Source of the DNA: Anaerolineales bacterium
GTDB lineage: Bacteria > Chloroflexota > Anaerolineae > Anaerolineales > Villigracilaceae
Direction of reading: 5' to 3'
NCBI GenBank assembly: GCA_919902735.1
Contig: CAKKRM010000124.1
Coordinates: 1-41,726 of the forward strand
DNA length: 41,726 nucleotides
Of the stretch, positions 17,339 through 25,924 are shown piece by piece (position 1 is the first letter of the stretch; each line of letters begins with the position of its first letter). Position numbers and translations under genes: made by a program. The notes beneath the pieces are model-generated. The model worked only from the letters and a program-made list of their open reading frames with translations. It searched no databases and had not been told where the DNA came from.

Positions 17339-17387
17339 AAACATATCTCACTTAATTTGCGCTATCGTGTAATAGTGAGATATGTTT
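17339..17387 (-). promoter_or_regulatory. Operator: perfect 14-bp inverted repeat with 21-bp spacer, upstream of bzdN
   Basis: AAACATATCTCACT at 17339-17352 and its exact reverse complement at 17374-17387 flank a 21-base spacer, a centre-to-centre distance of 35 bases. The distal arm abuts the -10 box, so the transcription start falls inside the site, as expected for a repressor. The arms, spacing and neighbouring promoter recur at 35771-35847, while the spacer sequence differs. Confidence 0.85.
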
Positions 17388-17415
17388 AGTATAGGACTTT
17401 TTTGGGATTTGTCAA
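17388..17415 (-). promoter_or_regulatory. Sigma70-type promoter of the bzdN operon
   Basis: On the minus strand TTGACA (17415-17410), 16 bases, then TATACT (17393-17388). It leads into the operator and, about 80 bases on, the bzdN ATG. The gap 17421-17515 between this promoter and the end of hyuB holds nothing else I can support. Confidence 0.85.
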
Positions 17416-17515
17416 GATTAAAACCCATTATAAAAAACTTCTGAAGCCTCCTAAACAATGGAAGTTTCACTGATATCGTCAGTACACTTTTTCGATATTA
17501 TGTCGCGGTGTCGTT

Positions 17516-19198
17516 TCATGTTTGAGGCGTTTCATCCGCAACGTCCACGCCATAATCGTTTTTAGCGCCAGCCGCTGTTACCTTTCCAGCGCGGACATCG
17601 TTTAGCAGGGCGTCGCGTTCGCGTTCGCGCGGGTCGCCGTATCCGCCTCCGCCAGCTGCATCCATGGTCACAACATCTCCGGGTTGAAGCCTTGTCAAAC
17701 CGTAGGGATTTCCCGGTTTTCCGTTGACCAGGAACTGCGCGCGCGCGCCGGGCTGGCCGCCAAACAAGCCCTGCGGGGCGAGGCGAAAGCGTCCGGATTG
17801 AATGCCCAAGTTCACAGGCGGAAGAGGCGCGGTTTCATCGTCAGGCACGCGATAGACAATGCGGCAGCCCAGGCCTCCGCGCAGTTTGCCGGCTCCGCCT
17901 GAGTCGGGCAACAGTTCGCGCATCTCCACGATCAGCGGGGTATCACTCTCCATTATTTCCGCCGGAGTATTGGCGCCGTTTGCAGGGAAGATATAACATT
18001 GCTTGCCGTCATTCAAACTGCTGGCTCCCATGCCCCCGCCGCGGATGACTGACGAATGCCAGGGAGAGCCGCCCCTGCGGCGACCGTAAAATACGTTCAT
18101 CGTGGCTGGCGTTCCTCCGCTACTGGCGATGACTCGATCCGGCAGGGCTTTCGACAGGGCGCGGTAGATGATCTCCGTCATAAAATGACCGATCTGCATC
18201 CGCGCAGCCACCGCTGCAGGGAAGCGGCAATTGACCACGCTTCCTTCAGGAGCTTTCAGAAGTAAAGGCGAAACACTGCCGTGATTATTGGGGATATCCG
18301 GGTCGAAGATACTCTTGATTGCCATGTGAACATAAGCAAAAGTAAAGTTGTAGACCACGTTGCCGCCCCAATCCACTTGGGGCGAAGAACCCGCCAGGTC
18401 TACGATAACGTCGCTGCCGGAAACTTCCACGGTGGCTTTGATGACGATGTTCTCGCGCCCCTCCATTTGTTCGATCACTCCTTCGGCGCGGTAGATACCA
18501 TCCGGGACTTTCTCGATGGCAGCGCGGACACTTTTTTCGCTGCGCGTGATGATCGCGTTGGCGAGTTCATCCAACCCGTCGAAGTTGTAATCCGTCAACA
18601 TCTGGCGGATCTGTTCTGCGCAAACGTGGTTTGCCGCGATTTGGGAACGGATGTCGCCGACAACATTTTCCGGCGTGCGCACATTCCAGCGGATCATATC
18701 CATCACCGCCTGATTTAACTCGCCATGATCGTAGAGTTTCACCAGCGGAATGAAAAGCCCTTCTTCAAAGACATCGTGATTGTCCGAAGCCACGCGCCCG
18801 CCAATATCCGAATGGTGTAAGACGCATGCGGTGAAAGCCACCAAACGATCCTGGTGGAATATCGGGCTGAACACGCAAACATCGTTCAAATGTCCTGCCA
18901 ATGCCCATGGATCGTTGGTGATAAAAACGTCGCCCGCGTGGAAGGAATCCGCCGGGATTTGTTCCACAAGTTTTCGGACGCCCAATGCCATTGCCCCGGA
19001 TTGTCCCGGGGTTGCAAAAGTTCCCTGCGCCAGTTCCCGCCCATGTTGGTCGGTGAACATACAAGTGTAGTCGTGAGCGTCCCGCAGCACGCTGGAAAAA
19101 GCCGTGCGGGCGACGGTGGCGTCGGCTTCGTCTACAATGGAAATCAGCCGCCGCCAGAGAATTTCAAGGGTGATGGGGTCAATTTTTGATGGCGTCAT
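17516..19198 (-). CDS. hyuB: HyuB-type hydantoinase/oxoprolinase subunit B
   Basis: A 560-residue hydantoinase B/oxoprolinase family protein. It starts MTPSKIDPITLEILWRRL and contains the typical GDVFITNDPW, HHSDIGG and the C-terminal GGAGKLRGG and GGGGYGDPR segments. The start at 19198 overlaps hyuA by ATGA; a longer reading lies inside hyuA. HyuAB-type enzymes use ATP to activate and hydrolyse (or carboxylate) amide- or ketone-like bonds. Here the likely role is opening the five-membered lactam of 2-oxo-indoleacetate to 2-aminophenylsuccinate, as proposed for the hydantoinase in the anaerobic indoleacetate cluster of Azoarcus/Aromatoleum. It is the last gene of the block and ends 101 bases before the bzdN promoter. 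Confidence 0.88.
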   Translation of the reverse strand: MTPSKIDPITLEILWRRLISIVDEADATVARTAFSSVLRDAHDYTCMFTDQHGRELAQGTFATPGQSGAMALGVRKLVEQIPADSFHAGDVFITNDPWALAGHLNDVCVFSPIFHQDRLVAFTACVLHHSDIGGRVASDNHDVFEEGLFIPLVKLYDHGELNQAVMDMIRWNVRTPENVVGDIRSQIAANHVCAEQIRQMLTDYNFDGLDELANAIITRSEKSVRAAIEKVPDGIYRAEGVIEQMEGRENIVIKATVEVSGSDVIVDLAGSSPQVDWGGNVVYNFTFAYVHMAIKSIFDPDIPNNHGSVSPLLLKAPEGSVVNCRFPAAVAARMQIGHFMTEIIYRALSKALPDRVIASSGGTPATMNVFYGRRRGGSPWHSSVIRGGGMGASSLNDGKQCYIFPANGANTPAEIMESDTPLIVEMRELLPDSGGAGKLRGGLGCRIVYRVPDDETAPLPPVNLGIQSGRFRLAPQGLFGGQPGARAQFLVNGKPGNPYGLTRLQPGDVVTMDAAGGGGYGDPRERERDALLNDVRAGKVTAAGAKNDYGVDVADETPQT

Positions 19199-21276
19199 GA
19201 TTGCTCCGATTGCATTTCGATCCACAAAAATCCATACGCGTCTATCCGAACTGCCGCGTCCTCGCCGACGATCACGGTTGATTCGCGCTCCTCGATAATT
19301 GCCGGACCCGCGAAGATCGCGTCTGGGGATAGTTTATAGCGGTCATAGACTTTGAAAGGAATAAAGTCGTGTTTTTTATCGGAGTACGCCAGACGTTCGC
19401 CTTTAAAGGCTTCATTCAGGCTGCCTCGCGCTTTCAGACGGGGCAGTTCCAGCGCTTGCACGGGCAGGCTGGCGCGTACCCTAAAGTTGACAAATTCCAC
19501 GGGGATTTCGGGATAGGTGCGCCCGTAAAGTTTTTCGTAAGCCTGATCGAATTGATGGCGCAAATCTGTTGGATTTAAATCGGCGAAAGAACTATCGGGG
19601 AGGGGCAGGTTGGTCTCGTAACCTTGTCCGATAAAGCGCGCCTCTACCGAACGTGCAAACGAGACTTTATCTGTCGCGCCTGCCGTTCGCAGGGTGCGTT
19701 CGCCGTCGGCTTCCATCTGGCGGAATAGGTTTTCCACATCCTCAAAGTTTGCCCCAACCAAAGGTGTTTTATGACTGCGAACCAAATCAAAAGCACGCGG
19801 CGCGGTGAAGAATCCCAACGCCGAGCCGACACCCGCGTTGGGCGGGACGATTACTCTGGGAGCGCCGAGTTTGCGCGCCAGTCCATAAGCATGAACGGGT
19901 CCCGCGCCGCCAAAGGCAGCGACCGTCACCAGTTTTGGATTTCCGCCGCGTTCGGCGATGTGGGTCTTCGCCGCCGCCGCCATCGTTTCGTTGATCAAAT
20001 CGTGAATGCCCCAGACCGCCTGCACGTAGGAAACTCCCAGCGGTTCGGCGAGGCGCGTTTCGATACTCTTCCGCGCCGCTTCCAGGTCCAACTTCATATT
20101 TCCGCCGAGGAAATATTTCGCGTCCAGGTAGCCAAGCAGAAGATCCGCATCGGTGACTGTTGGTTCCGTGCCGCCCAAGTCGTAGCACACCGGGCCCGGA
20201 TTGGCGCCCGCGCTTTCGGGTCCTACTTGCAGAGTCCCCAAGCGGCTCACCCTCGCAATGCTGCCGCCGCCCGCGCCGACCTCCATCAAATCCACCACTG
20301 GGACTTGAATGGTAAGCCCGCTTCCTTTCATAAAGCGCTGTACGCGCCCAACTTCAAAAGTAGGGACAACCCCGGCAACGCCATCCTGTATCAAACAGGA
20401 TTTGGCGGTGGTGCCGCCCATGTCAAAGCAGAACATTTCAGGTAGATCGAACAAGCGGCTGTAATATTGACCGGCGATAACAGCCGCAGTGGGACCTGAC
20501 TCGATGATCCGCACCGGGAATTCGGCAGCCGTCTCCACCGAGGTAATGCCGCCGCTGGATAACATGATGAATAGTTGTCCGCTGAAGCCGAGGGAATTTA
20601 ATCGGTTGAAGAGTTTCCGCAGATAACTTTCGGTAAGCGGCTTGACGTACGCATTGGTGACGGTCGTGCTGGTGCGTTCATACTCTCGAATCTGGGGCAG
20701 AACTTCGTAAGATATAGAAATAGAAATCTCGGGGAATTCTTTAGCGATAAGTTCTTTGAGTGCGAGTTCGTGCGCGGGATTCTCGAAGGAGTTAAGCAGG
20801 CAGACTGCAATCGAAGTTACCCCTTCACCTGCCAGCGCGCGAATCGTTTCCAGCGCTTGTGTCTCATCCAACACTTTCAGCACGCGACCATCGGTGCGGA
20901 CGCGCTCGTCCACTTCCAGCCTCAGCCAGCGCGGCACGAGCGGTTCAGGATATTCGGAAAAAACATCGTAGGGAGCATAGCGAAATTCCCGCCCGAGTTC
21001 CAGCACGTCGCGGAATCCTTTTGTAGTGATCAGCCCAGTGCGCGCGCCTTTACGTTCGATAATGGCATTGATCACCAAAGTGGTGCCATGAATGACTTCC
21101 TTCATCTTCACTGGCAGGTCGGGTACGCGCGCCGCTAACGCCCGAATCCCTTCTTCGATGGCGTCAGATGGGTCGCCTGGCGTAGTCAGGCATTTGTATA
21201 CCAGAATCTGTCCGGTCTCATCGTCAAGTAATACAAAATCAGTAAAGGTCCCGCCAATGTCACAACCGAGGCGCAT
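19195..21276 (-). CDS. hyuA: HyuA-type hydantoinase/oxoprolinase subunit A
   Basis: A 693-residue protein with DIGGTFTDFVL at the N-terminus (phosphate-binding, ASKHA-like), HGTTLVINAIIERKGA, FDMGGTTAKSCL, VGAGGGSIA and the C-terminal GPAIIEERESTVIV, the standard order of HyuA/5-oxoprolinase A. It binds ATP and forms the enzyme with HyuB. It follows the B12 mutase gene by 12 bases. An acetone or acetophenone carboxylase would normally bring a third, small subunit, and none is present. Together with the molybdenum hydroxylase in the same operon, this favours lactam hydrolysis. Confidence 0.9.
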   Translation of the reverse strand: MRLGCDIGGTFTDFVLLDDETGQILVYKCLTTPGDPSDAIEEGIRALAARVPDLPVKMKEVIHGTTLVINAIIERKGARTGLITTKGFRDVLELGREFRYAPYDVFSEYPEPLVPRWLRLEVDERVRTDGRVLKVLDETQALETIRALAGEGVTSIAVCLLNSFENPAHELALKELIAKEFPEISISISYEVLPQIREYERTSTTVTNAYVKPLTESYLRKLFNRLNSLGFSGQLFIMLSSGGITSVETAAEFPVRIIESGPTAAVIAGQYYSRLFDLPEMFCFDMGGTTAKSCLIQDGVAGVVPTFEVGRVQRFMKGSGLTIQVPVVDLMEVGAGGGSIARVSRLGTLQVGPESAGANPGPVCYDLGGTEPTVTDADLLLGYLDAKYFLGGNMKLDLEAARKSIETRLAEPLGVSYVQAVWGIHDLINETMAAAAKTHIAERGGNPKLVTVAAFGGAGPVHAYGLARKLGAPRVIVPPNAGVGSALGFFTAPRAFDLVRSHKTPLVGANFEDVENLFRQMEADGERTLRTAGATDKVSFARSVEARFIGQGYETNLPLPDSSFADLNPTDLRHQFDQAYEKLYGRTYPEIPVEFVNFRVRASLPVQALELPRLKARGSLNEAFKGERLAYSDKKHDFIPFKVYDRYKLSPDAIFAGPAIIEERESTVIVGEDAAVRIDAYGFLWIEMQSEQS

Positions 21277-21288
21277 AAAAAACTCCTA

Positions 21289-22881
21289 TTATAGATTCAC
21301 CGGCTCAGGAAATTTGCCGAAGACATCTTTCATCACGCCCGTAATTTCGCCTATTGTCGCGTAGGCACGGACGGCTTCCATTAAAGATGGCATGAGATTT
21401 TGATCGCTGCGCGCAGCGTCGCGGACTTTTTCCAGCGCGGCTTTGACCGCGTTTGAGTCGCGGCGAGCAATCACCTCCGCCGTGCGGTGAATCGCGTCTG
21501 TCGCTTGATCGGGATTGTAAGCGTGTAAAGCTACGTCCCGTTTTTCTTCCTCCATACGATGGCGGTTGACGCCCACCTTCGGGATGGAGCCGTCCTGAAT
21601 GCCTTTTTCATACGCAAAGGCTTGGCGCGCCACTTCCCCTTGAACGATACCCTCGCTGACCGCTTTCACGATCCCGCCCCACTCATCCTCCACGCGCTGC
21701 ATTTCGGTAACGATCCGCGCTTCGATTTCGTTGGTCAGGCTTTCTACATAGTACGAACCAGCCAGCGGATCCACCGTGTCACCAATGCCCATTTCTTCGA
21801 TCAGCAATTGCATGGTGCGCAGCGAGATCAGGGCGGCTTTCTCGGTGGGGATGGTGTAGGCTTCATCATAACTACACAGAGCCATGGTCTGCGTGCCGGA
21901 AAGGGCGGAGATCAAAGCGTAATACGCGCCGCGCACGATATTGTTTTCCGGCTGTTCGATGGTCAAGCCGCCGCCACCGCCCCCGGCGATCATCTTCATC
22001 ATCATGGTGTTGGGATTTTTTGCGCCGAATTCATCCCTAATGATCCGCGCCCATAAGCGCCGCGCCGCGCGGAATTTGGCGATCTGCTCGAAGAAATTGC
22101 CGAAAATATCGAGGTTAAACGAAATCTGTCCCGCGAAATCATCGACGTTTAGCCCGCGTCCCAACCCGCGTTTGATATATTCCTTGGCGATGGCGTAGGC
22201 GTAAGCGATCTCCTGCACGGGGTTGGCGCCCGATTCGCGAATGTGGTAGCCGCAAACGGAGACAGGATAGTATTTGGGTGCATTACGGGCGCAGAACTCG
22301 ATGGTATCGCCAATCAAGCGGACTCCAGCTTCCACCGGAAAGATCCACGCGCCGCGCCCGATGTATTCTTTTAGGATATCGTTTTGGGCGGTGCCGCGTA
22401 TTTCCGCCAATGGAATCCCCTGCTTCTCGGCAACGACAAAATACATTGCCATGATCGGCGCTGCAACGGCGTTGATCGTGAGTGATACGCTGATCTGATC
22501 GAGGGGAATCCCCGCGAAGGCGACCTCCATGTCAGCGAGCGTGTCCACCGCCATCCCCACCCGCCCGACTTCTCCTTCGGCTAATGGGTCGCTGGAATCC
22601 AATCCCATTTGCGTGGGAAGATCGAAAGCGACGTTGAGCGCGTTTTGCCCATTTTCAATTAAGAATTTGAAACGTTGGTTGGTTTCGTGCGGCGCGCCAA
22701 ACCCGGCATATTGACGCATGGTGAAGGGTCGCTGCCGGTACATATAAGGATGAATGCCGCGCGTGAAAGGAAATTCTCCCGGCTGCCCTATCTCATGTTT
22801 TGGATCGACATCTTCGGGACCGTAAACCGGTTTGATTGGGATACCCGATTCCAAAATCACTTCTCGAATTTTAGAACTCAT
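21289..22881 (-). CDS. B12-dependent acyl-CoA mutase, large catalytic subunit
   Basis: A 530-residue methylmalonyl-CoA mutase-type TIM barrel without its own B12 domain. It has FTMRQYAGFG (Y58 at the methylmalonyl-CoA pocket tyrosine), NVAFDLPTQMGLDSSDP, GTAQNDILKEYIGRG (R176 at the carboxylate-binding arginine) and VCGYHIRESGA with the active-site His. The conserved Tyr and Arg suggest a malonyl-type carboxylate in the product. GLDSS replaces the usual GYDSD, a possible pocket change. In this operon the likely substrate is 2-aminophenylsuccinyl-CoA, rearranged to 2-aminobenzylmalonyl-CoA, rather than methylmalonyl-CoA. No MeaB-type chaperone gene lies nearby. Confidence 0.88.
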   Translation of the reverse strand: MSSKIREVILESGIPIKPVYGPEDVDPKHEIGQPGEFPFTRGIHPYMYRQRPFTMRQYAGFGAPHETNQRFKFLIENGQNALNVAFDLPTQMGLDSSDPLAEGEVGRVGMAVDTLADMEVAFAGIPLDQISVSLTINAVAAPIMAMYFVVAEKQGIPLAEIRGTAQNDILKEYIGRGAWIFPVEAGVRLIGDTIEFCARNAPKYYPVSVCGYHIRESGANPVQEIAYAYAIAKEYIKRGLGRGLNVDDFAGQISFNLDIFGNFFEQIAKFRAARRLWARIIRDEFGAKNPNTMMMKMIAGGGGGGLTIEQPENNIVRGAYYALISALSGTQTMALCSYDEAYTIPTEKAALISLRTMQLLIEEMGIGDTVDPLAGSYYVESLTNEIEARIVTEMQRVEDEWGGIVKAVSEGIVQGEVARQAFAYEKGIQDGSIPKVGVNRHRMEEEKRDVALHAYNPDQATDAIHRTAEVIARRDSNAVKAALEKVRDAARSDQNLMPSLMEAVRAYATIGEITGVMKDVFGKFPEPVNL

Positions 22882-22903
22882 AAAGACTCCTGTCTATTAT
22901 GCA

Positions 22904-22935
22904 GACCCTAAAGGTTTTAAGAAACCTTTAGGGTC
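22904..22935. other. Perfect 14-bp stem-loop at the mutase subunit junction
   Basis: GACCCTAAAGGTTT (22904-22917) pairs exactly with AAACCTTTAGGGTC (22922-22935) around a four-base loop. It spans the 3' end of the B12-binding subunit gene and its stop codon. No T-run follows on the minus strand, so RNA stabilisation or processing is more likely than termination. Confidence 0.7.
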
Positions 22936-23321
22936 TTGCCCTGGATAAATAAAGCGATTTCATCGAACGAACTGCCGGTCGGGAATATGCCCGCCACGCC
23001 GAGCGCTTTCAAAGATGGAATGTCTCTTTCGGGGATATTGCCGCCAATCAGGACAATCTTATCGTTCATGCCTGTCTGGTTCAATTTAGCCATCAGTTTC
23101 TCGGCGATGGGCAGGTGCGCACCGGATAGAATGGACAGACCGATGACATCCACATCTTCTTCAAGGGCGGTATCGAATATCTGGTCAACCGTCTGGTGAA
23201 GTCCCGTGTAAATCACTTCAAAGCCGGCATCTCTCAGCGCAATGGCAACCACTTTTGCGCCCCGGTCGTGACCGTCGAGTCCCGGCTTGGCAATGAGAAT
23301 CCGTATAGATTTTGTTGTCAT
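22917..23321 (-). CDS. B12-binding small subunit of the acyl-CoA mutase
   Basis: A 134-residue cobalamin-binding domain. [12 protein letters not shown] is the DxHxxG lower-ligand motif, and the SILSGAH and IGGNIPERD segments complete the fold. The start ATG at 23321 follows GGAGAACAC; a longer reading extends through a repeat into the next gene and is rejected. It lies 35 bases before the catalytic subunit gene. The two form a split mutase as in archaeal methylmalonyl-CoA and 2-hydroxyisobutyryl-CoA mutases. Confidence 0.9.
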   Translation of the reverse strand: MTTKSIRILIAKPGLDGHDRGAKVVAIALRDAGFEVIYTGLHQTVDQIFDTALEEDVDVIGLSILSGAHLPIAEKLMAKLNQTGMNDKIVLIGGNIPERDIPSLKALGVAGIFPTGSSFDEIALFIQGKTLKVS

Positions 23322-23337
23322 GTGTTCTCCATATAAT

Positions 23338-23423
23338 GTCACTGCGAGCGATTTGCGCGAAGCAGTCTCCGCGTGACATGAGATTGCTTCGTCGCAAAGA
23401 ACAAGAGCGCTCCTCGCAATGAC
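23338..23423. repeat. GTCATTGCGAG palindromic repeat, copy D
   Basis: It starts GTCACTGCGAGC, has GAAGCAGTCTCC facing GAGATTGCTTCG, and ends CTCGCAATGAC. It lies between the acyl-CoA dehydrogenase and mutase small-subunit genes. Confidence 0.75.
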
Positions 23424-23433
23424 ATATTCATCT

Positions 23434-24594
23434 TTATTTTTTTCGCTGCGCAGGCGCGCCCATTTCGCGGGCAATGTTGGTGCGCAGTATTTCCGATGTG
23501 CCGCCGCCGTACAACAGGAAACGCGCGTCGCGATAGTAGCGTTGAGCGTCGTATTCCATGGCAAAACCGTAACTGCCATAAATTCGGGTACACTCGTCGG
23601 CGATAAAGTTGGCAACCTCAGTTGCGAATAACTTAGCCATGGATGCTAATTTAACATCACGATGTCCCGCGTCTATATCCCTTGCGGCGCGATAAACCAG
23701 GGCATCGGCAGCCTCAAGTCGTGTACCCATTTCCGCAATTTTATGCGAGATCGCCTGGAAGTCGGCAATTGGGCGTCCAAATTGTTCTCTTTCGTTGGAA
23801 TATTTAATCGCAGAATCCAGCGCGGCTTGTCCCAACCCCAATGCCAGCGCGCCGGTCATCACTCGAATCTGGCATAGGATTTCGCCCAAATTCTTGAAGC
23901 CGGTTCCCTGTTTGCCCAGCAAATTACCAGCTGGAACTTGAACTTTATCCAAAATCAATTCCGATGTTTCAGAGGCGCGCACGCCCAGCTTGTTGATTTT
24001 GCGCCCCACCCTAACCCCGCGCATCCCTTTCTCGACTAGAAAAAAGTCAATTCCTTTGAACCCAGCCTCGGGGTCGGTTTTGGCGGCGACGGTAAAGAAA
24101 TCAGCCATCGTCGCAGAGGTGATCCACATCTTCTGCCCAGTGATGATCCATCCACCCTCTGTCGGCGTGGCGCGCGTGACAATGCCGCCCAGGTCGGAGC
24201 CGAAGTCCGGTTCTGTCATGGCGATGGTTCCAATCTTCTCGCCTCTTAGCGCGGGTTCAACCAATCGTTTCCGATGATCGTCGGAGCCAAAGCGAAAGAC
24301 CAGGTCGGTGCCCATCAATGTCTGCATGGCAACCACAGCGCCCAGCGAGAGAGAACCGCGCGCTAACTCTTCGATCATCATGCAGTACGTGAAAAAATCA
24401 GCGTCCATCCCGCCCACTGATTCGGGATAACGCAAGCCGAAATAACCGTTGACCGCGCAGCGTTGGAAAAGTTCGCGCGGAAATTCGCCCTTCTCGTCCA
24501 GCTCTTGCGCCGCAGGAATGACTTCCCGATCCACGAAGCTGCGGACGGAAGTACGGAAAAGAGTTTGTTCTTCAGTCTGTGAAATGTCTTTCAT
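23434..24594 (-). CDS. Acyl-CoA dehydrogenase lacking the usual catalytic Glu; likely decarboxylating
   Basis: A 386-residue acyl-CoA dehydrogenase. FAD and substrate segments are [28 protein letters not shown] and [18 protein letters not shown]. The C-terminal motif reads [10 protein letters not shown], so G364 replaces the Glu of the MCAD-type YEGT motif. The alternative base position used by isovaleryl- and long-chain enzymes (Glu before Arg in the ERL motif) is I243. Proposed role: oxidative decarboxylation of 2-aminobenzylmalonyl-CoA to 2-aminocinnamoyl-CoA, where loss of CO2 itself makes the alpha-carbanion. ATG at 24594 is chosen over the TTG just before it. Confidence 0.88.
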   Translation of the reverse strand: MKDISQTEEQTLFRTSVRSFVDREVIPAAQELDEKGEFPRELFQRCAVNGYFGLRYPESVGGMDADFFTYCMMIEELARGSLSLGAVVAMQTLMGTDLVFRFGSDDHRKRLVEPALRGEKIGTIAMTEPDFGSDLGGIVTRATPTEGGWIITGQKMWITSATMADFFTVAAKTDPEAGFKGIDFFLVEKGMRGVRVGRKINKLGVRASETSELILDKVQVPAGNLLGKQGTGFKNLGEILCQIRVMTGALALGLGQAALDSAIKYSNEREQFGRPIADFQAISHKIAEMGTRLEAADALVYRAARDIDAGHRDVKLASMAKLFATEVANFIADECTRIYGSYGFAMEYDAQRYYRDARFLLYGGGTSEILRTNIAREMGAPAQRKK

Positions 24595-24620
24595 CAAATC
24601 ATCCAGTAATAATGTGTCAT

Positions 24621-24702
24621 GTCATTGCGAGGAGGGTGATCTTCCCGACGAAGCAATCCCCTCGTGACAGGAGACTGCTTCGCGCAAAGCGCTCGCAGTG
24701 AC
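24621..24702. repeat. GTCATTGCGAG palindromic repeat, copy E
   Basis: It starts GTCATTGCGAGGAGGG, contains GAAGCAATCCCC and GGAGACTGCTTCG, and ends CTCGCAGTGAC. It lies between the CoA-transferase and acyl-CoA dehydrogenase genes. Confidence 0.75.
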
Positions 24703-24709
24703 ATTGGGT

Positions 24710-25912
24710 TTATAAGATTCCCTGGGATTGAAGCGCTGCCACATCGCAGCCCAACGCACCGAATACAATTTCGTTATGTTCGCCTAACCTTGGCGGAAAC
24801 TCCATCGTCATACCACGCTCGTGGAGGTGGGCGGAAATGATCGGCGGCGGGGAAATGGCGATTTCGATGCCTGTTCGGGGATCGCGCGCCTTCACCAAAT
24901 TATCGGCAATCAATGGATCGGCGCACACTTCGGAGATGCGGTTGACCCTTGATATGGGAACCCCAACATTGTTGAAGCTATCCATCATTTCCTGGGTGGA
25001 GTGTTTTTTTATGATCGTCGCCAGCTTATGGTTTAGTTCTTTCGCCGCGCCAATGCGCCCGGAATTACGCACGTATTCAGATTCAGCGAGGGATTCAAAA
25101 CCCGGCAGTTTCGTGATGGCTTCCCACTGCTTATCGTTGCCGACTGCCAGATAGATGAAACTATCCGCAGTGGCAAACACCGACACGGGAGCGAAAAATT
25201 GATGGGTGTTCCCGTGGCGGGTGACGGGGATGTTGAAACTATTCGAAAGCATGACAGGCGAAACCATCCACGAAACCGCCGATTGGAACATGGAGATATC
25301 CAAGCGGGCGCCCTCACCGCTGACGGCTCGTTGGTAAAGGGATTTCATCACCAATCCGTAAGCGTGTTCACCTGCGCCTAAATCTACCATTGGCAAGCCG
25401 AAAACCATCGGGTCGCCGTCAGGTTCCCCGGTCAGTTCCATGAGACCGGCGCGGGCTTGCAAGATGGGATCGTAGGCTGCTTCGTTGCTCTGAGGACCAA
25501 ACCCCGTGATCCCGACCCAGATCAGATCCGGCTTGATGGCGCTCAATGTTTCGTAATCAATTCCGAGTTTCTTGTAGGAACTGGGGCGCTGGTTGGTGGC
25601 AAAAATATCAACCGGCAGTTCGTGAATTAGTTTGTGCAATAATTCCTGCCCTGCGTCAGTACTCATGTCGAGGGTAATGGACTGCTTTCCCAGGTTATTA
25701 GGAAGGAAATAGGCGTTCATTCCCTGCTCGTAATCTGTTTCGCTTTCCTGATTGATCAACACTGGCGATCCCACCCAGCGGTTCGGGTCGCCGCGCGGAG
25801 GAGACTCAAGGCGAATGACGCGCATTCCATCCATCGCCAACTTGAGCGTCAAGTAGGGGAGGGTGGTGGCCTGTTCTATCGAGAGGACGGTGAGGGAGTC
25901 GAAAAGAGTCAT
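24710..25912 (-). CDS. Class III (CaiB/formyl-CoA transferase family) CoA-transferase
   Basis: A 400-residue family III CoA-transferase. The aspartate that forms the acyl anhydride is D177 in GLPMVDLGAG. LQARAGLMELTGEPDG before it is the family segment, and WVGITGFGP is also conserved. In anaerobic aromatic pathways such enzymes exchange CoA between succinates and aryl-succinates (BbsEF, and the phenylsuccinyl-CoA transferase of the indoleacetate route). Here it most likely activates 2-aminophenylsuccinate, with succinyl-CoA or an indole-derived CoA ester as donor. It lies 12 bases after the VOC gene in the same operon. Confidence 0.88.
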   Translation of the reverse strand: MTLFDSLTVLSIEQATTLPYLTLKLAMDGMRVIRLESPPRGDPNRWVGSPVLINQESETDYEQGMNAYFLPNNLGKQSITLDMSTDAGQELLHKLIHELPVDIFATNQRPSSYKKLGIDYETLSAIKPDLIWVGITGFGPQSNEAAYDPILQARAGLMELTGEPDGDPMVFGLPMVDLGAGEHAYGLVMKSLYQRAVSGEGARLDISMFQSAVSWMVSPVMLSNSFNIPVTRHGNTHQFFAPVSVFATADSFIYLAVGNDKQWEAITKLPGFESLAESEYVRNSGRIGAAKELNHKLATIIKKHSTQEMMDSFNNVGVPISRVNRISEVCADPLIADNLVKARDPRTGIEIAISPPPIISAHLHERGMTMEFPPRLGEHNEIVFGALGCDVAALQSQGIL

Positions 25913-25924
25913 GAAACAAACGCT

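Noticed and set aside
17421-17515. A possible small gene or terminator after hyuB.
   Set aside because: Only a weak CGATAT inverted pair was found; no frame with a ribosome site and no stable stem followed by a T-run.
21289-23321. Ordinary methylmalonyl-CoA mutase for propionate metabolism.
   Set aside because: Not fully excluded, but there is no propionyl-CoA carboxylase, MeaB or normal epimerase gene, and the surrounding genes match the indoleacetate set.
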